DNA of 47,151 bases from NCBI GenBank assembly GCA_003551065.1, contig PULU01000055.1, positions 1 to 47,151 of the forward strand, written 5' to 3'. Below are positions 35,947 to 44,083 of this stretch, piece after piece (position 1 is the stretch's first letter; every line of letters begins with the position of its first letter). A program made the position numbers and the translations under genes. The stretch is from Thermoplasmata archaeon (GTDB taxonomy: Archaea; Thermoplasmatota; Thermoplasmata; Halarchaeoplasmatales; Halarchaeoplasmataceae). Under the pieces are notes generated by a model that saw only the letters and a list, made by a program, of their open reading frames with translations, was not told where the DNA came from and ran no database searches.

Positions 35947-36114
35947 CTATAGGCTTAGTGCGTCTACTGGACAGACGTCTACACAATCCCCAATATCTTC
36001 GCATATATCGGCATCTACTTTGGCTACATCTTCAATTGTTAACGCATCTACAGGACAGGCTTCCTCGCATAGACCACATGCTATACAGGCATCTTCATCT
36101 ATCTTGACTACCAT
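35947..36114 (-). CDS. Ferredoxin with one complete and one three-cysteine cluster motif
   Basis: A 55-residue paralogue of the next ferredoxin. Cluster motif one is complete (CIACGLCEEACPV). Motif two reads CEDIGDCVDVCPV, where the middle cysteine is Ile, leaving three cysteine ligands. Such a site usually carries a [3Fe-4S] cluster, so this is probably a [4Fe-4S][3Fe-4S] seven-iron ferredoxin of different potential. GTGATAAG precedes the chosen ATG exactly as in the paralogue; the upstream ATG at 36141 is less likely. Confidence 0.88.
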   Translation of the reverse strand: MVVKIDEDACIACGLCEEACPVDALTIEDVAKVDADICEDIGDCVDVCPVDALSL

Positions 36115-36181
36115 CTTATCACGCTGTGAAATAGATAACAAATAATAAAAACCTTTCTGTCAAAACATTCTAGTGTAGAAA

Positions 36182-36191
36182 AATATAATAA
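36182..36191 (+). promoter_or_regulatory. TATA box of the PIN-like gene
   Basis: AATATAATAA is centred about 27 bp before the ATG at 36214. Confidence 0.45.
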
Positions 36192-36213
36192 TTGGCATCT
36201 ATGATTGAGTTTC

Positions 36214-36684
36214 ATGCGGATAATACTCGACGAGAATCTGCCGGCTCAAACAAAAAACGAGATAAAAGAGTCCTATGAGAGTGAAGATATATTAGATGTG
36301 GATGAATCGTATAAAGGTATACTAGATCTAAGACTAGTGGACAAGATGGATGAAAATGATATCATGATCACCAGGGATAAAGAACTTCACAAAAATCTTT
36401 TAGATATAGACAAATACAGCATATATTACGATATACAAAAAAACAATATCGTGGAGATATTGGTTAAAATAAAATATTATCTCAAAGGATATGATCAGCA
36501 GACCATCGAAGCTGGTTCTAAAATGAACAACCATATCACAGATGGAGCTAATTCATTACTTAGAAAAAGATTTGAAGAGCTAAAAAAAGAGAATTCTGAA
36601 CTTAAATGTCGTATGAATGTTCTAGAGGGTAAGTTGGAATCCATATTAAATACTGCAAATTCAGTACTCGATGAAAAAAACTGA
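36214..36684 (+). CDS. DUF5615/PIN-like protein with C-terminal coiled coil
   Basis: A 156-residue protein. The N-terminal 75 residues look like a PIN-like nuclease domain of the DUF5615/Mut7-C type: IILDENLPAQ at the start, a central DVDES, and DIMITRDKEL, giving spaced acidic residues that could bind metal. The second half is a heptad-rich helix (KRFEELKKENSELKCRMNVL) likely to dimerise. Family members are often toxins paired with a small antitoxin, but no partner frame is visible here. Next comes an Sm-like gene, so an RNA-processing role is equally possible. The ATG at 36214 is chosen over a TTG at 36205 because of the TATA spacing. Function is unproven. Confidence 0.55.
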   Translation: MRIILDENLPAQTKNEIKESYESEDILDVDESYKGILDLRLVDKMDENDIMITRDKELHKNLLDIDKYSIYYDIQKNNIVEILVKIKYYLKGYDQQTIEAGSKMNNHITDGANSLLRKRFEELKKENSELKCRMNVLEGKLESILNTANSVLDEKN

Positions 36685-36736
36685 TGAAAAACTTTTAATA
36701 AGTCTAAGTACATATTTTTAGTTGAGAGTGAATAAT

Positions 36737-37171
36737 ATGATGGATTCGTTATTAGAAAAGAAACTAAAAAAGATAATGGAAGGGAGTGTAGTAGTAGTGA
36801 TGGACGACGGGATGTCATTTATAGGTACTCTTAAGGAATTTGATAAAGAAACTCTTGTTCTGAGCGATGTATATCAAGGATCTGCTAGTGAGATAAACTG
36901 GGAAGAGGTCAGTGAAGATAATGAAGAGGACATGAAAGAAAAGATGAAGGATAAAAGCGAGAGATATGGATTTGTTGATTGGACAGCAGTTCATCTCGAA
37001 GAGGTATATATCAGAGTAGAACATATTTCAAGGATATGGCCCTGGAAGATAGTCGAAAAAGTACCTGCTTTAAGTAAAAAATATAGGGCAGGACCTGTTT
37101 ATAGAGACAATCATTCTACTCCAAACATATCTGGAAGTATGGATATACCCGAAAGTATGAGAAAACGATAA
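36737..37171 (+). CDS. Sm/LSm-like protein with conserved C-terminal extension
   Basis: A 144-residue protein. Residues about 5-50 match an Sm fold: KKIMEGSVVVVMDDGMSFIGTL resembles Sm1, and KEFDKETLVLSDVY its centre. An acidic linker follows (SEDNEEDMKEKMKDK), then WTAVHLEEVYIRVEHISRIWPW, which would supply the Sm2 strands (IRVEHISRI). A tail of about 40 residues ends RKR. It probably binds RNA. TTG at 36722 is in frame, but GAGAGTGA before ATG 36737 supports the later start. Convergent with nop5. Confidence 0.65.
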   Translation: MMDSLLEKKLKKIMEGSVVVVMDDGMSFIGTLKEFDKETLVLSDVYQGSASEINWEEVSEDNEEDMKEKMKDKSERYGFVDWTAVHLEEVYIRVEHISRIWPWKIVEKVPALSKKYRAGPVYRDNHSTPNISGSMDIPESMRKR

Positions 37172-37179
37172 TCAAAACC

Positions 37180-38196
37180 CTACCCTTTTATTTTCTTTAC
37201 CTTTTGCTCTAATTCTTCTCTGAGTTCTAAACCTTTATTCTCGCTTCCGAAATAATCTACTCTAGCTGCTATGGCTATCTTGTTTGCAAATAACCTTGCG
37301 ATCTTGCCTCTTTTATCTGCATCCGCCTTGTGTACATATGGATGTTGTAGGAGCAATCCATGTTTAGGTGGTTTTGTTCCCTTACTAAGGTGACTGAATA
37401 GAGCTTTTTCCGCTCCCAAGACCTGTATTGTACTAGAGGGGAGCTTTGCCATCTCTTCCAGCGAGCCGACCTGTGCTATCAATTCCGCACCCAGTTTAAC
37501 ACCAGTCAGTTCAGTGATATTAGGAGCTCTTTCTTTCATCAGATCCTCTACATAATCCCATAATTCATTTCTAAATTCTTTTTTATCCCGTATCAACTTC
37601 GCAAATCTCTGATAATTTTTTCTCTCTATCTCTGATATGTTCCCACCGACTGATTCCTGGACCATACCTGTTTTTTCTTGGATCTGATTCCTACCACCAA
37701 AGTTTGAAACTAATTCTAAAAAATCCTCGTCATCCACGGATTCTTCGAGTTCGGGATAATGGATAGAATACCAGTCCCGCAACCGTTCCATTAGTTGATT
37801 GATAGTTTCGTTAAGGTCTTGGATTGTTTTTACCGCCTTTGCAAGATGTTCACCATGATCTACCGATTCTCTGAGTTCCAACTTACCAAGTCTTGTTAAC
37901 ATTTCTTGAAGTAGATCAGGACCAAAAGAATAGTCCTCTGCTTTTATGAAGCTTGTATCAAATGGCTTCTTTTCCCCAAATTCAGATAACCGATCTTCAG
38001 TCACTTTTAAAGGGGAATGTCTTTCAGCAAGGGTTTTTTCTTCATCTAAAACCTCTCCCTTTTTCATTCTATATCTCTTCTTTGCTAGTACTTTAGGGTC
38101 CTTTTCAAATAGTATCTTATCTAAGACTTCTCTTTGCTTTAAAACAAAAACCCCGAACCACTTCGTGCATAGAAGTCTTTCATCTTCCTTCGACAT
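37180..38196 (-). CDS. nop5: Nop5 (Nop56/58), box C/D sRNP core protein
   Basis: A 338-residue scaffold that joins L7Ae, guide RNA and fibrillarin to direct 2'-O-methylation of RNA. The N-terminal domain starts LLCTKWFGVFVL, a coiled coil fills the middle, and the Nop domain reads ERAPNITELTGVKLGAELIA, SLEEMAKLPSSTIQVLGAEKA and GTKPPKHGLLLQHPYV. The short basic C-terminus is archaeal. A GTG at 38220 and an ATG at 38205 are also in frame; 38196 has GTGAG at better spacing. Fibrillarin, usually adjacent, is absent. It follows nmd3 closely on the same strand. Confidence 0.92.
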   Translation of the reverse strand: MSKEDERLLCTKWFGVFVLKQREVLDKILFEKDPKVLAKKRYRMKKGEVLDEEKTLAERHSPLKVTEDRLSEFGEKKPFDTSFIKAEDYSFGPDLLQEMLTRLGKLELRESVDHGEHLAKAVKTIQDLNETINQLMERLRDWYSIHYPELEESVDDEDFLELVSNFGGRNQIQEKTGMVQESVGGNISEIERKNYQRFAKLIRDKKEFRNELWDYVEDLMKERAPNITELTGVKLGAELIAQVGSLEEMAKLPSSTIQVLGAEKALFSHLSKGTKPPKHGLLLQHPYVHKADADKRGKIARLFANKIAIAARVDYFGSENKGLELREELEQKVKKIKG

Positions 38197-38239
38197 ATCA
38201 ACCATCTCACGGTATGGCACACTTTGCTATAAAATTTAC

Positions 38240-39283
38240 CTAACCTTCATCCTCTATTATATACAGATATCCCATAACCTTGATCACTGGTACTTCATCT
38301 CCCTCGGTCTCAAAATCTTCTGGTTTTAGTAGTGTGACCGTATCATAGCTTTCAGGATCAAGGACTTTAATCTCATCTTTGCTCTCTGAAACTATGACAG
38401 AACGCTGGATCAACTCATCTCCTCCTAAAACCTCGGCGTTTTCTAATCGTTTATAATCCATCAACCTTCTTTCCCCACTTTTTACCACCTTTAAAACGAC
38501 TTTACCACCGCTGTCTTTGAGTTTTTTGACCCTAAATATTTCATTATCTATTTCTATGAAATCGTTCAACTCATAAGCAGGTATCCTCACAGAGTAGGTC
38601 ATCCTGTAAATATTTTGACCGTCTTCTCTTCCAGCCAATTTAGCAGAACTTTTTACACTTCCTCCTACAGCTCTAGATATCTCATAAGCTAGATTCTTTG
38701 TAACGCCCGAATCACTTAGATAAAAATCTAGACCTCCGTGCATCTCTTCTTGTGCTGTCAGAAACACACTCCTTTTTTCGTCTTTTTTAATCTCTATCCT
38801 TTTTTTAACTTTTTCAACAATCAAATTTTTCTGTTCTTCGGTTAATTCTTTGCTGGAGGGTCTTACTTGAAGTATCGCCTCATAGTAATCGCCGTGTATC
38901 CTACTGCAAATTGTACACTGGGTTTTTTTGAAAACTATCTTAGAGGATATATACTTCTCAGTGACCATGTCCCCAGACCTTAATTCTACCGAAATATCTG
39001 CGATTATATTGTATGGATCCTCCTCGTGAAATTCGACATTGAATGAGAACTTTTCTACTTCATACGGCACTGAAATAGACTCATCTATCTTCTTTAACAT
39101 TATAGCTTCCATATCTGGACGTTCTATCCAGTTGCTCTTCCTCTTAACACTACCACAAACGGGACAGATCTCTATCTCGATACGTTCATCTATATCGATA
39201 TTCAATTTCCTTTTTTTGAAACATTCAGAGCATAAGCCATCGAACAATTCATCTGGTTCAGACCCACATTCTACGCAGAACAT
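38240..39283 (-). CDS. nmd3: NMD3 family ribosome-maturation protein
   Basis: A 347-residue protein of the NMD3 group, an export adaptor for large ribosomal subunits in eukaryotes and a 50S-associated factor in archaea. The N-terminal zinc motifs are FCVECGSEPDELFDGLCSEC and EICPVCGSVK, with a further pair CTICSRIHGDYYEA. The middle has EISRAVGGSVKSSAKLAG and a C-terminal beta domain. It lies 4 bp after DUF424 and 19 bp before the longest form of nop5, so all are probably one message. Confidence 0.92.
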   Translation of the reverse strand: MFCVECGSEPDELFDGLCSECFKKRKLNIDIDERIEIEICPVCGSVKRKSNWIERPDMEAIMLKKIDESISVPYEVEKFSFNVEFHEEDPYNIIADISVELRSGDMVTEKYISSKIVFKKTQCTICSRIHGDYYEAILQVRPSSKELTEEQKNLIVEKVKKRIEIKKDEKRSVFLTAQEEMHGGLDFYLSDSGVTKNLAYEISRAVGGSVKSSAKLAGREDGQNIYRMTYSVRIPAYELNDFIEIDNEIFRVKKLKDSGGKVVLKVVKSGERRLMDYKRLENAEVLGGDELIQRSVIVSESKDEIKVLDPESYDTVTLLKPEDFETEGDEVPVIKVMGYLYIIEDEG

Positions 39284-39287
39284 ATCC

Positions 39288-39587
39288 TTATATCCTCACT
39301 ATCTGTAAATGTGGTACACCTTCAATCCAGAGTACATCTTCCTCGAATCCAAATCCATTTTCTATGGCTTTATCTACAGTATTTTTACCAACTAGATTAG
39401 CTATAGTTGCGCATCTAAATTCTTCCTCTATATCATCTAGTTCCTTTTCTCTACCACCGTAGAATGATTCTTTAACATCTAAATGGAGATCCTCTTCTGC
39501 GAATGTTTTTCCTAGCAACTCCTTATCACAGGCAGCTAGTAACTTTTCATTCTGTTGGTCATAAATCTGATAGCTTATCTTCATCAT
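39288..39587 (-). CDS. DUF424 family protein
   Basis: A 99-residue small protein conserved in archaea. The family pattern is visible: VLAACDKELLGKTF-type (LLAACDKELLGKTFAEEDLH), FYGGREKELDDIEEEFRCAT, ANLVGKNTVDKAIENGF and a final VPHLQIVRI. The exact function is not established. Its place between mcm (12 bp upstream) and nmd3 (4 bp downstream) suggests a role tied to replication or translation. Confidence 0.88.
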   Translation of the reverse strand: MMKISYQIYDQQNEKLLAACDKELLGKTFAEEDLHLDVKESFYGGREKELDDIEEEFRCATIANLVGKNTVDKAIENGFGFEEDVLWIEGVPHLQIVRI

Positions 39588-39599
39588 CTACATCTCTTT

Positions 39600-41678
39600 T
39601 TATACAAATTTATACTTTCCCTGTCTTGGCTGCATTATCTGTCCGTTCTGTCTCATCTTCTGTAATTCCTTTCTAACTTTTTCCTGGGATATTCCAGCTT
39701 TTTCACCGCGTTCGATGATCTCATCTTCAGGAGCACCACCGTCATGCAACTGTTCAAGCTCTTTGATAATATCTCGTATGTCATGCATTATAGTTCTTTC
39801 GCTTGAAGATATACCTGAAGCCACAAAATCTATGTCCAATCCACCTTCAGAAGTGGAAGCTACTTCGTTCAAGAAATATCGAGTCACATTGATAGCCCGT
39901 TTTGCATCCTCGTTGGTCACTTTTTTTCTAAGATGAGCTCTAGCACTGGCCTCGGATAACCTTACTAGTGATTCTAATTGTCTTGCAGTGATCGGTATAG
40001 CGTCTTCAGTACCTCCACCTGCTCTTATGTCTAGGTAAAAGCTTTCGAGTTCATCTCTAGCATCATCAGTCATGATCGGGTTGACCGTCTTAGCATAAGA
40101 AACATACTTCTTCAAAAAGTCCTTCTCGAAGGGAGGTACGAACCTCTTCTCCGGTTCATAAGTATCATCATTTATCATCTTCTCACCGACCTGATGCAGT
40201 TCCAATATGTGTTGAGCAATATTTCGGTCTTTTTCTTTATCTGGCTCATCCATTATAGCAAAGATCAGATCGAAACGAGAGATCAACGGAGGTGGTAGTT
40301 TGATCTGCTGGGATATATTTTCATGTTTTTCAAATCTACCTAACTCTGGGTTGGCAGCCCCAAGAACCGCACAACGGGAGTTCAATCTTGCATTTATACC
40401 TGCTTTAGCCACAGATATACTCTGCTGTTCCATAGCCTCATGCATTGCGCTTCGATCTTCATCTCTCATCTTATCCAATTCGTCAACTGCAGCTATACCA
40501 TTATCTGCTAATACCAGGGTACCAGCTTCCAAGATCCATTGACTCTCTCCCATGACTTCTTCCCTGACAGCTGCGGCGGTCAGCCCTGCTCCAGTCGTTC
40601 CCTTTCCCGATGCATACATCCCCCTAGGCGTCAGGTCAGAGATATATCTCAACAACTGGGATTTTGCGGTTCCTGGATCACCTACTAGTAATATGTGGAT
40701 ATCTCCCCTTACATTGCTACCATCCGGTGTCTTTTTCTTTACTCCGCTGAAGAGCTGAAGTGCTAAACCAGTTTTTATCATCTTCATACCCTGTATACTA
40801 GGAGCTATGGAATTCACTAATTTTGAAAATAAACGGGGATCTTTTGATGTGTCCAATATCTCTTTCTTATCCTCATCGGATAACTTAACGTCTTTATACT
40901 CATAATCCTGGACTTCGAAACTATTGAGTCTCATGAAGATATTGAATGTTCTAGATTGAGATCCCCCCGGTCCACTTTTTGGAGTCCCATCTAGGATGCC
41001 GTTCATAACAATTCTATCACCGGGTGAAACCGTACCCACTAGGTCTTCTCTCGTCCAGCCCTTTAATCTTTGTGGCTGCTCCCCTCCCCTAAGGTCTTCG
41101 GGGCTTTCTTGTATCTCCATAGTTTGATAGTCAGTGAACTCAGACTCCTCCAAGATGAGTTTAAAACTGGTTTTATTAGAAGATTTACCACAGCCTTGGC
41201 ATTCCATCGGTTCTTCGATCTTACCTGCACTCTGTTCTAATCTTAAAGTAGCTCCACATCTCATGCACTGGAAAACCGCTGTAGTCAACCTTGGTCGGAC
41301 CTCTGTTGCCTTTCGTACTAAACCTTTCACCCCGATGAATTGAGTGAGGTCGTCTGCCCTTAACTCTCTGATACCTTTATTATGTGCTTCTGGAAGATCT
41401 TTTATCCTAACCCTTATTGGTAATTCATCGTAACTCGAACCAAGTATCTCGTTTATGGCTTCAGTCGCAGCCTCCAAACACACTCTTGGTTTTTCGTGGA
41501 TATATTCCGGAAAATCGACTTCGAAGTGATCCATCAATTCTCCATAAGTTATAACCAATGATCTATCATCCGGATAGTTCTCCGCTATCCTAATTATCTC
41601 TGATGTGAACCCTTCTTCTTCGAAGAAGAGTTTGAAATTTTCCCGTATCTCATCTTCAGAATATTCTTTCATCTTCAT
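39600..41678 (-). CDS. mcm: MCM replicative helicase
   Basis: A 692-residue hexameric helicase. The N-terminal domain includes a zinc site Cys138, Cys141, Cys160, Cys163 (CMRCG and CQGCG). The AAA core has Walker A GDPGTAKS (333-340), Walker B LADNGIAAVDELDKM with Asp399-Glu400, sensor 1 AAANPE-like (LGAANPELGRF) and the arginine finger SRFDLIF. A winged helix ends the protein (EKAGISQEKVRKELQKMRQNG). No intein is present. ATGs at residues 1 and 3 are both possible. It leads the mcm-DUF424-nmd3-nop5 run. Confidence 0.97.
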   Translation of the reverse strand: MKMKEYSEDEIRENFKLFFEEEGFTSEIIRIAENYPDDRSLVITYGELMDHFEVDFPEYIHEKPRVCLEAATEAINEILGSSYDELPIRVRIKDLPEAHNKGIRELRADDLTQFIGVKGLVRKATEVRPRLTTAVFQCMRCGATLRLEQSAGKIEEPMECQGCGKSSNKTSFKLILEESEFTDYQTMEIQESPEDLRGGEQPQRLKGWTREDLVGTVSPGDRIVMNGILDGTPKSGPGGSQSRTFNIFMRLNSFEVQDYEYKDVKLSDEDKKEILDTSKDPRLFSKLVNSIAPSIQGMKMIKTGLALQLFSGVKKKTPDGSNVRGDIHILLVGDPGTAKSQLLRYISDLTPRGMYASGKGTTGAGLTAAAVREEVMGESQWILEAGTLVLADNGIAAVDELDKMRDEDRSAMHEAMEQQSISVAKAGINARLNSRCAVLGAANPELGRFEKHENISQQIKLPPPLISRFDLIFAIMDEPDKEKDRNIAQHILELHQVGEKMINDDTYEPEKRFVPPFEKDFLKKYVSYAKTVNPIMTDDARDELESFYLDIRAGGGTEDAIPITARQLESLVRLSEASARAHLRKKVTNEDAKRAINVTRYFLNEVASTSEGGLDIDFVASGISSSERTIMHDIRDIIKELEQLHDGGAPEDEIIERGEKAGISQEKVRKELQKMRQNGQIMQPRQGKYKFV

Positions 41679-41843
41679 TTCTCCGGATTTTTGTCATATA
41701 TCTTCGGTTATTAACATTTTACTTGAAAACATGGGGGGTTTTAAATATGGAGGTAGGAGATGAATGAAAGTGGTTGATGGAATTATACACAAATCGATTA
41801 TATGGGAAAATCTTTTTTGCTTACTAGTGCGATGTAACTTGAT

Positions 41844-43604
41844 ATGGTAGAAACTCTCTACTCAAAAAAGATTCCAGTTATTTTAATTTTGTTCATATTA
41901 GTTACACCAGCATTAGTATTTATCAATTCAGAAACTCAAGCTTCTGAAATAGGCGAATTTCCATATCCCGGAGACGATTGGTCATGGAGTATGATCGGAA
42001 CCCAATACGCTCATCAGCTCGGTGAAAAAGGTGATGACGTATTAGTGGCGGTACTGGATACCGGTATAGATTATACACATCCTGATCTCGAAGATAAGAT
42101 GTGGGATGGTATCGGATATGATTTTGTTAACGGTGATGAGGATCCTATGGATGAGGATGGGCACGGAACTCATGTGGCAGGTATCATAAGCAGTGTAGCT
42201 CCTGAAGCAGAGCTCATGGCCCTTAAAGTAGTTGAAGAAGAGGGTGGAAGTTGGCAAGAAGTCTCTGAAGCCATCAGATTCGCCAGGGACTACGGCGCAG
42301 ATATAATCACAATGAGCTTTGGAGGAGAAAGATCTCCCCTGTCAAGAGCGGTAGAGATGCAGATAGGTCATGCATATGATAGAGATGATACATTATTCGT
42401 AAGCTCTGCCGGTAATGACAATACTGATAACGAATATTATCCTGCAGCATATGATAACGTGATCGCTGTATCAGCTATAGATTCTAATAAAGAAAAAGCT
42501 AGTTACAGTAATTACGGAGATTGGATAGAGTTGACAGCCCCTGGAGGAGATAGTGGTGATAGGATAATGTCCACTCTCCCGGATGATGGTCACGGAGAAA
42601 AAATGGGCACATCTGTGGCATGTCCCTATGTAGCTGGTGTCGCTGCATTAAGGAAAGGAGCTTTTCCTGGATCGAGTAACCAAGATATACGAGAGTCTAT
42701 TAGGGACACAGCTATCGAACTCGAGGGGCCAAAAGTCCATTTCGGACACGGTCTTGTCAATGCATACCAAGCAGCAGGTGGTGTCACACCTACCCCTCCT
42801 ATGAATCTAAATGGTGAGGCGGGAGATGGTCTGATCGAATTGAATTGGGAAGAACCTTGGGATCAGGGTATAACAGATATAGAAGAGTTCCATATCTATA
42901 GAGGAACCTCCCCAGAAAATATGGATATTATATACGAAACCGAAGAGGCTCATAAAATCGAGTATTTAGACGAAGATGTAATCAACGAACAATTATATTA
43001 TTATCATATAACAGCATTGAATTCAGAAGGGGAAAGTTATCCTAGTGAAGAGATAACGATCATTCCAAGAGAATCACCGACTCATCCTAGTGAACCACGG
43101 AACTTGGAAGCTGAAGAGACAACAGAAGGTATCCGGTTGACCTGGGACAAGCCCTTTGATGATGGAGGTTCTACATTGACTGAATACAGGATATATGTAG
43201 GTACAGAATCGGATGATTTAGACTATATAGCAAGTATCGATTCTTCAGAATCATGGTACCTTGATAGAGATTTAGAAACCAATACTACGTACCATTACGC
43301 TGTCACATCTGTCAATGAAGAGGGAGAAAGTGGTTTTTCGAATCAGATCAGTCAAATATACTCTCTTGAGTTAGATGATGCAGACCCACCTCCAAACGAA
43401 TACCCCCCACTTCAGCCCTACGAAGACTATCCATTGATCCCTTTCGTAAACATGGAACCCATGATATTCATCTTGGTCGTTATATTTTCGATCTCATTGG
43501 CATGGCTAACCTTTGTTTATTATAGAGAATATAAAAGGAAGGTTGAGAGAGAAAAGAAAAAACGTAGAACCCAAAAGTCAGATCAACGAAAAAAATATTA
43601 TTGA
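41844..43604 (+). CDS. Membrane-anchored subtilisin-like protease with two FN3 domains
   Basis: A 586-residue secreted protease. Signal peptide residues 10-34 (VILILFILVTPALVF). The catalytic domain starts at once and has Asp72 (AVLDTGIDYTHPDL), His107 (DGHGTHVAGI), Asn191 (SSAGND) and Ser257 (MGTSVACPYVAG). No I9-type propeptide lies between signal and catalytic domain. Two FN3 domains cover about 315-405 and 410-505, then a proline-rich linker and a helix at about 533-555 with a very basic tail, so the enzyme faces outward on a C-terminal anchor. It is close in type to, but domain-poor compared with, the 3084-residue protease. Confidence 0.94.
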   Translation: MVETLYSKKIPVILILFILVTPALVFINSETQASEIGEFPYPGDDWSWSMIGTQYAHQLGEKGDDVLVAVLDTGIDYTHPDLEDKMWDGIGYDFVNGDEDPMDEDGHGTHVAGIISSVAPEAELMALKVVEEEGGSWQEVSEAIRFARDYGADIITMSFGGERSPLSRAVEMQIGHAYDRDDTLFVSSAGNDNTDNEYYPAAYDNVIAVSAIDSNKEKASYSNYGDWIELTAPGGDSGDRIMSTLPDDGHGEKMGTSVACPYVAGVAALRKGAFPGSSNQDIRESIRDTAIELEGPKVHFGHGLVNAYQAAGGVTPTPPMNLNGEAGDGLIELNWEEPWDQGITDIEEFHIYRGTSPENMDIIYETEEAHKIEYLDEDVINEQLYYYHITALNSEGESYPSEEITIIPRESPTHPSEPRNLEAEETTEGIRLTWDKPFDDGGSTLTEYRIYVGTESDDLDYIASIDSSESWYLDRDLETNTTYHYAVTSVNEEGESGFSNQISQIYSLELDDADPPPNEYPPLQPYEDYPLIPFVNMEPMIFILVVIFSISLAWLTFVYYREYKRKVEREKKKRRTQKSDQRKKYY

Positions 43605-43661
43605 TTTTTTGGGGAGTAACCATAAAAATTAAAAAATTCCTGTAGATTTAGGTATGATAAT

Positions 43662-44033
43662 ATGGGAAGCAAGATCAAAGTCACCGTGGGAGATGTAGAA
43701 CTCAAAGGAGAATTAGCCGATACTGATTGTGCAGAGGTCATCGAAGAGATGCTTCCGTTGGAAAAGAATTTTCAGACATGGGGGCATGAGATCTACTTTA
43801 CTATAGCTCTTGAGATGGAACTGGATGAAACAGCCAGAAAAGAAGTGGAGGTTGGTACGTTAGCCTACTGGCCACCGGGTAAAGCCATAGCACTGTTCTT
43901 CGGTGAAACACCGGATTCAACTACTAAAAAACCTGTAGCAGCAAGTGACGTGAATATAATCGGATCTATCGAAGAAGCTGAAAAATTAAAAAGTGTTAAA
44001 GATGAAGGAACGATCAGGATCGAAAATATGTGA
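43662..44033 (+). CDS. Cyclophilin-like fold protein (DUF369/TM1367 type)
   Basis: A 123-residue protein of the cyclophilin-like group that lacks isomerase active-site residues. It carries the pattern EMLPLEKNFQTWGHEIYFTI, VEVGTLAYWPPGKAIALFFGETP and the closing SDVNIIGSI. The function is unknown. The start is an ATG preceded by GGTATGATA. It runs the same way as nadE, 50 bp upstream of it, but a TATA-like CATAAAAG lies in the gap. Confidence 0.85.
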   Translation: MGSKIKVTVGDVELKGELADTDCAEVIEEMLPLEKNFQTWGHEIYFTIALEMELDETARKEVEVGTLAYWPPGKAIALFFGETPDSTTKKPVAASDVNIIGSIEEAEKLKSVKDEGTIRIENM

Positions 44034-44083
44034 AAAGTTCATAGTACCATAAAAGTAATATCATAAAGGTTTACTTCCAAATC

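Noticed and set aside
36214-36684. Calling the PIN-like gene a toxin of a toxin-antitoxin pair
   Set aside because: No small antitoxin frame lies next to it on either side; only the domain resemblance supports a toxin role.
41764-41850. A 28-codon frame after a strong GGAGGT, overlapping the start of the membrane-anchored subtilase
   Set aside because: The nearest TATA-like box (41737-41748) would put the transcription start downstream of the GGAGGT, and the peptide has no recognisable character. Left out as probable chance.
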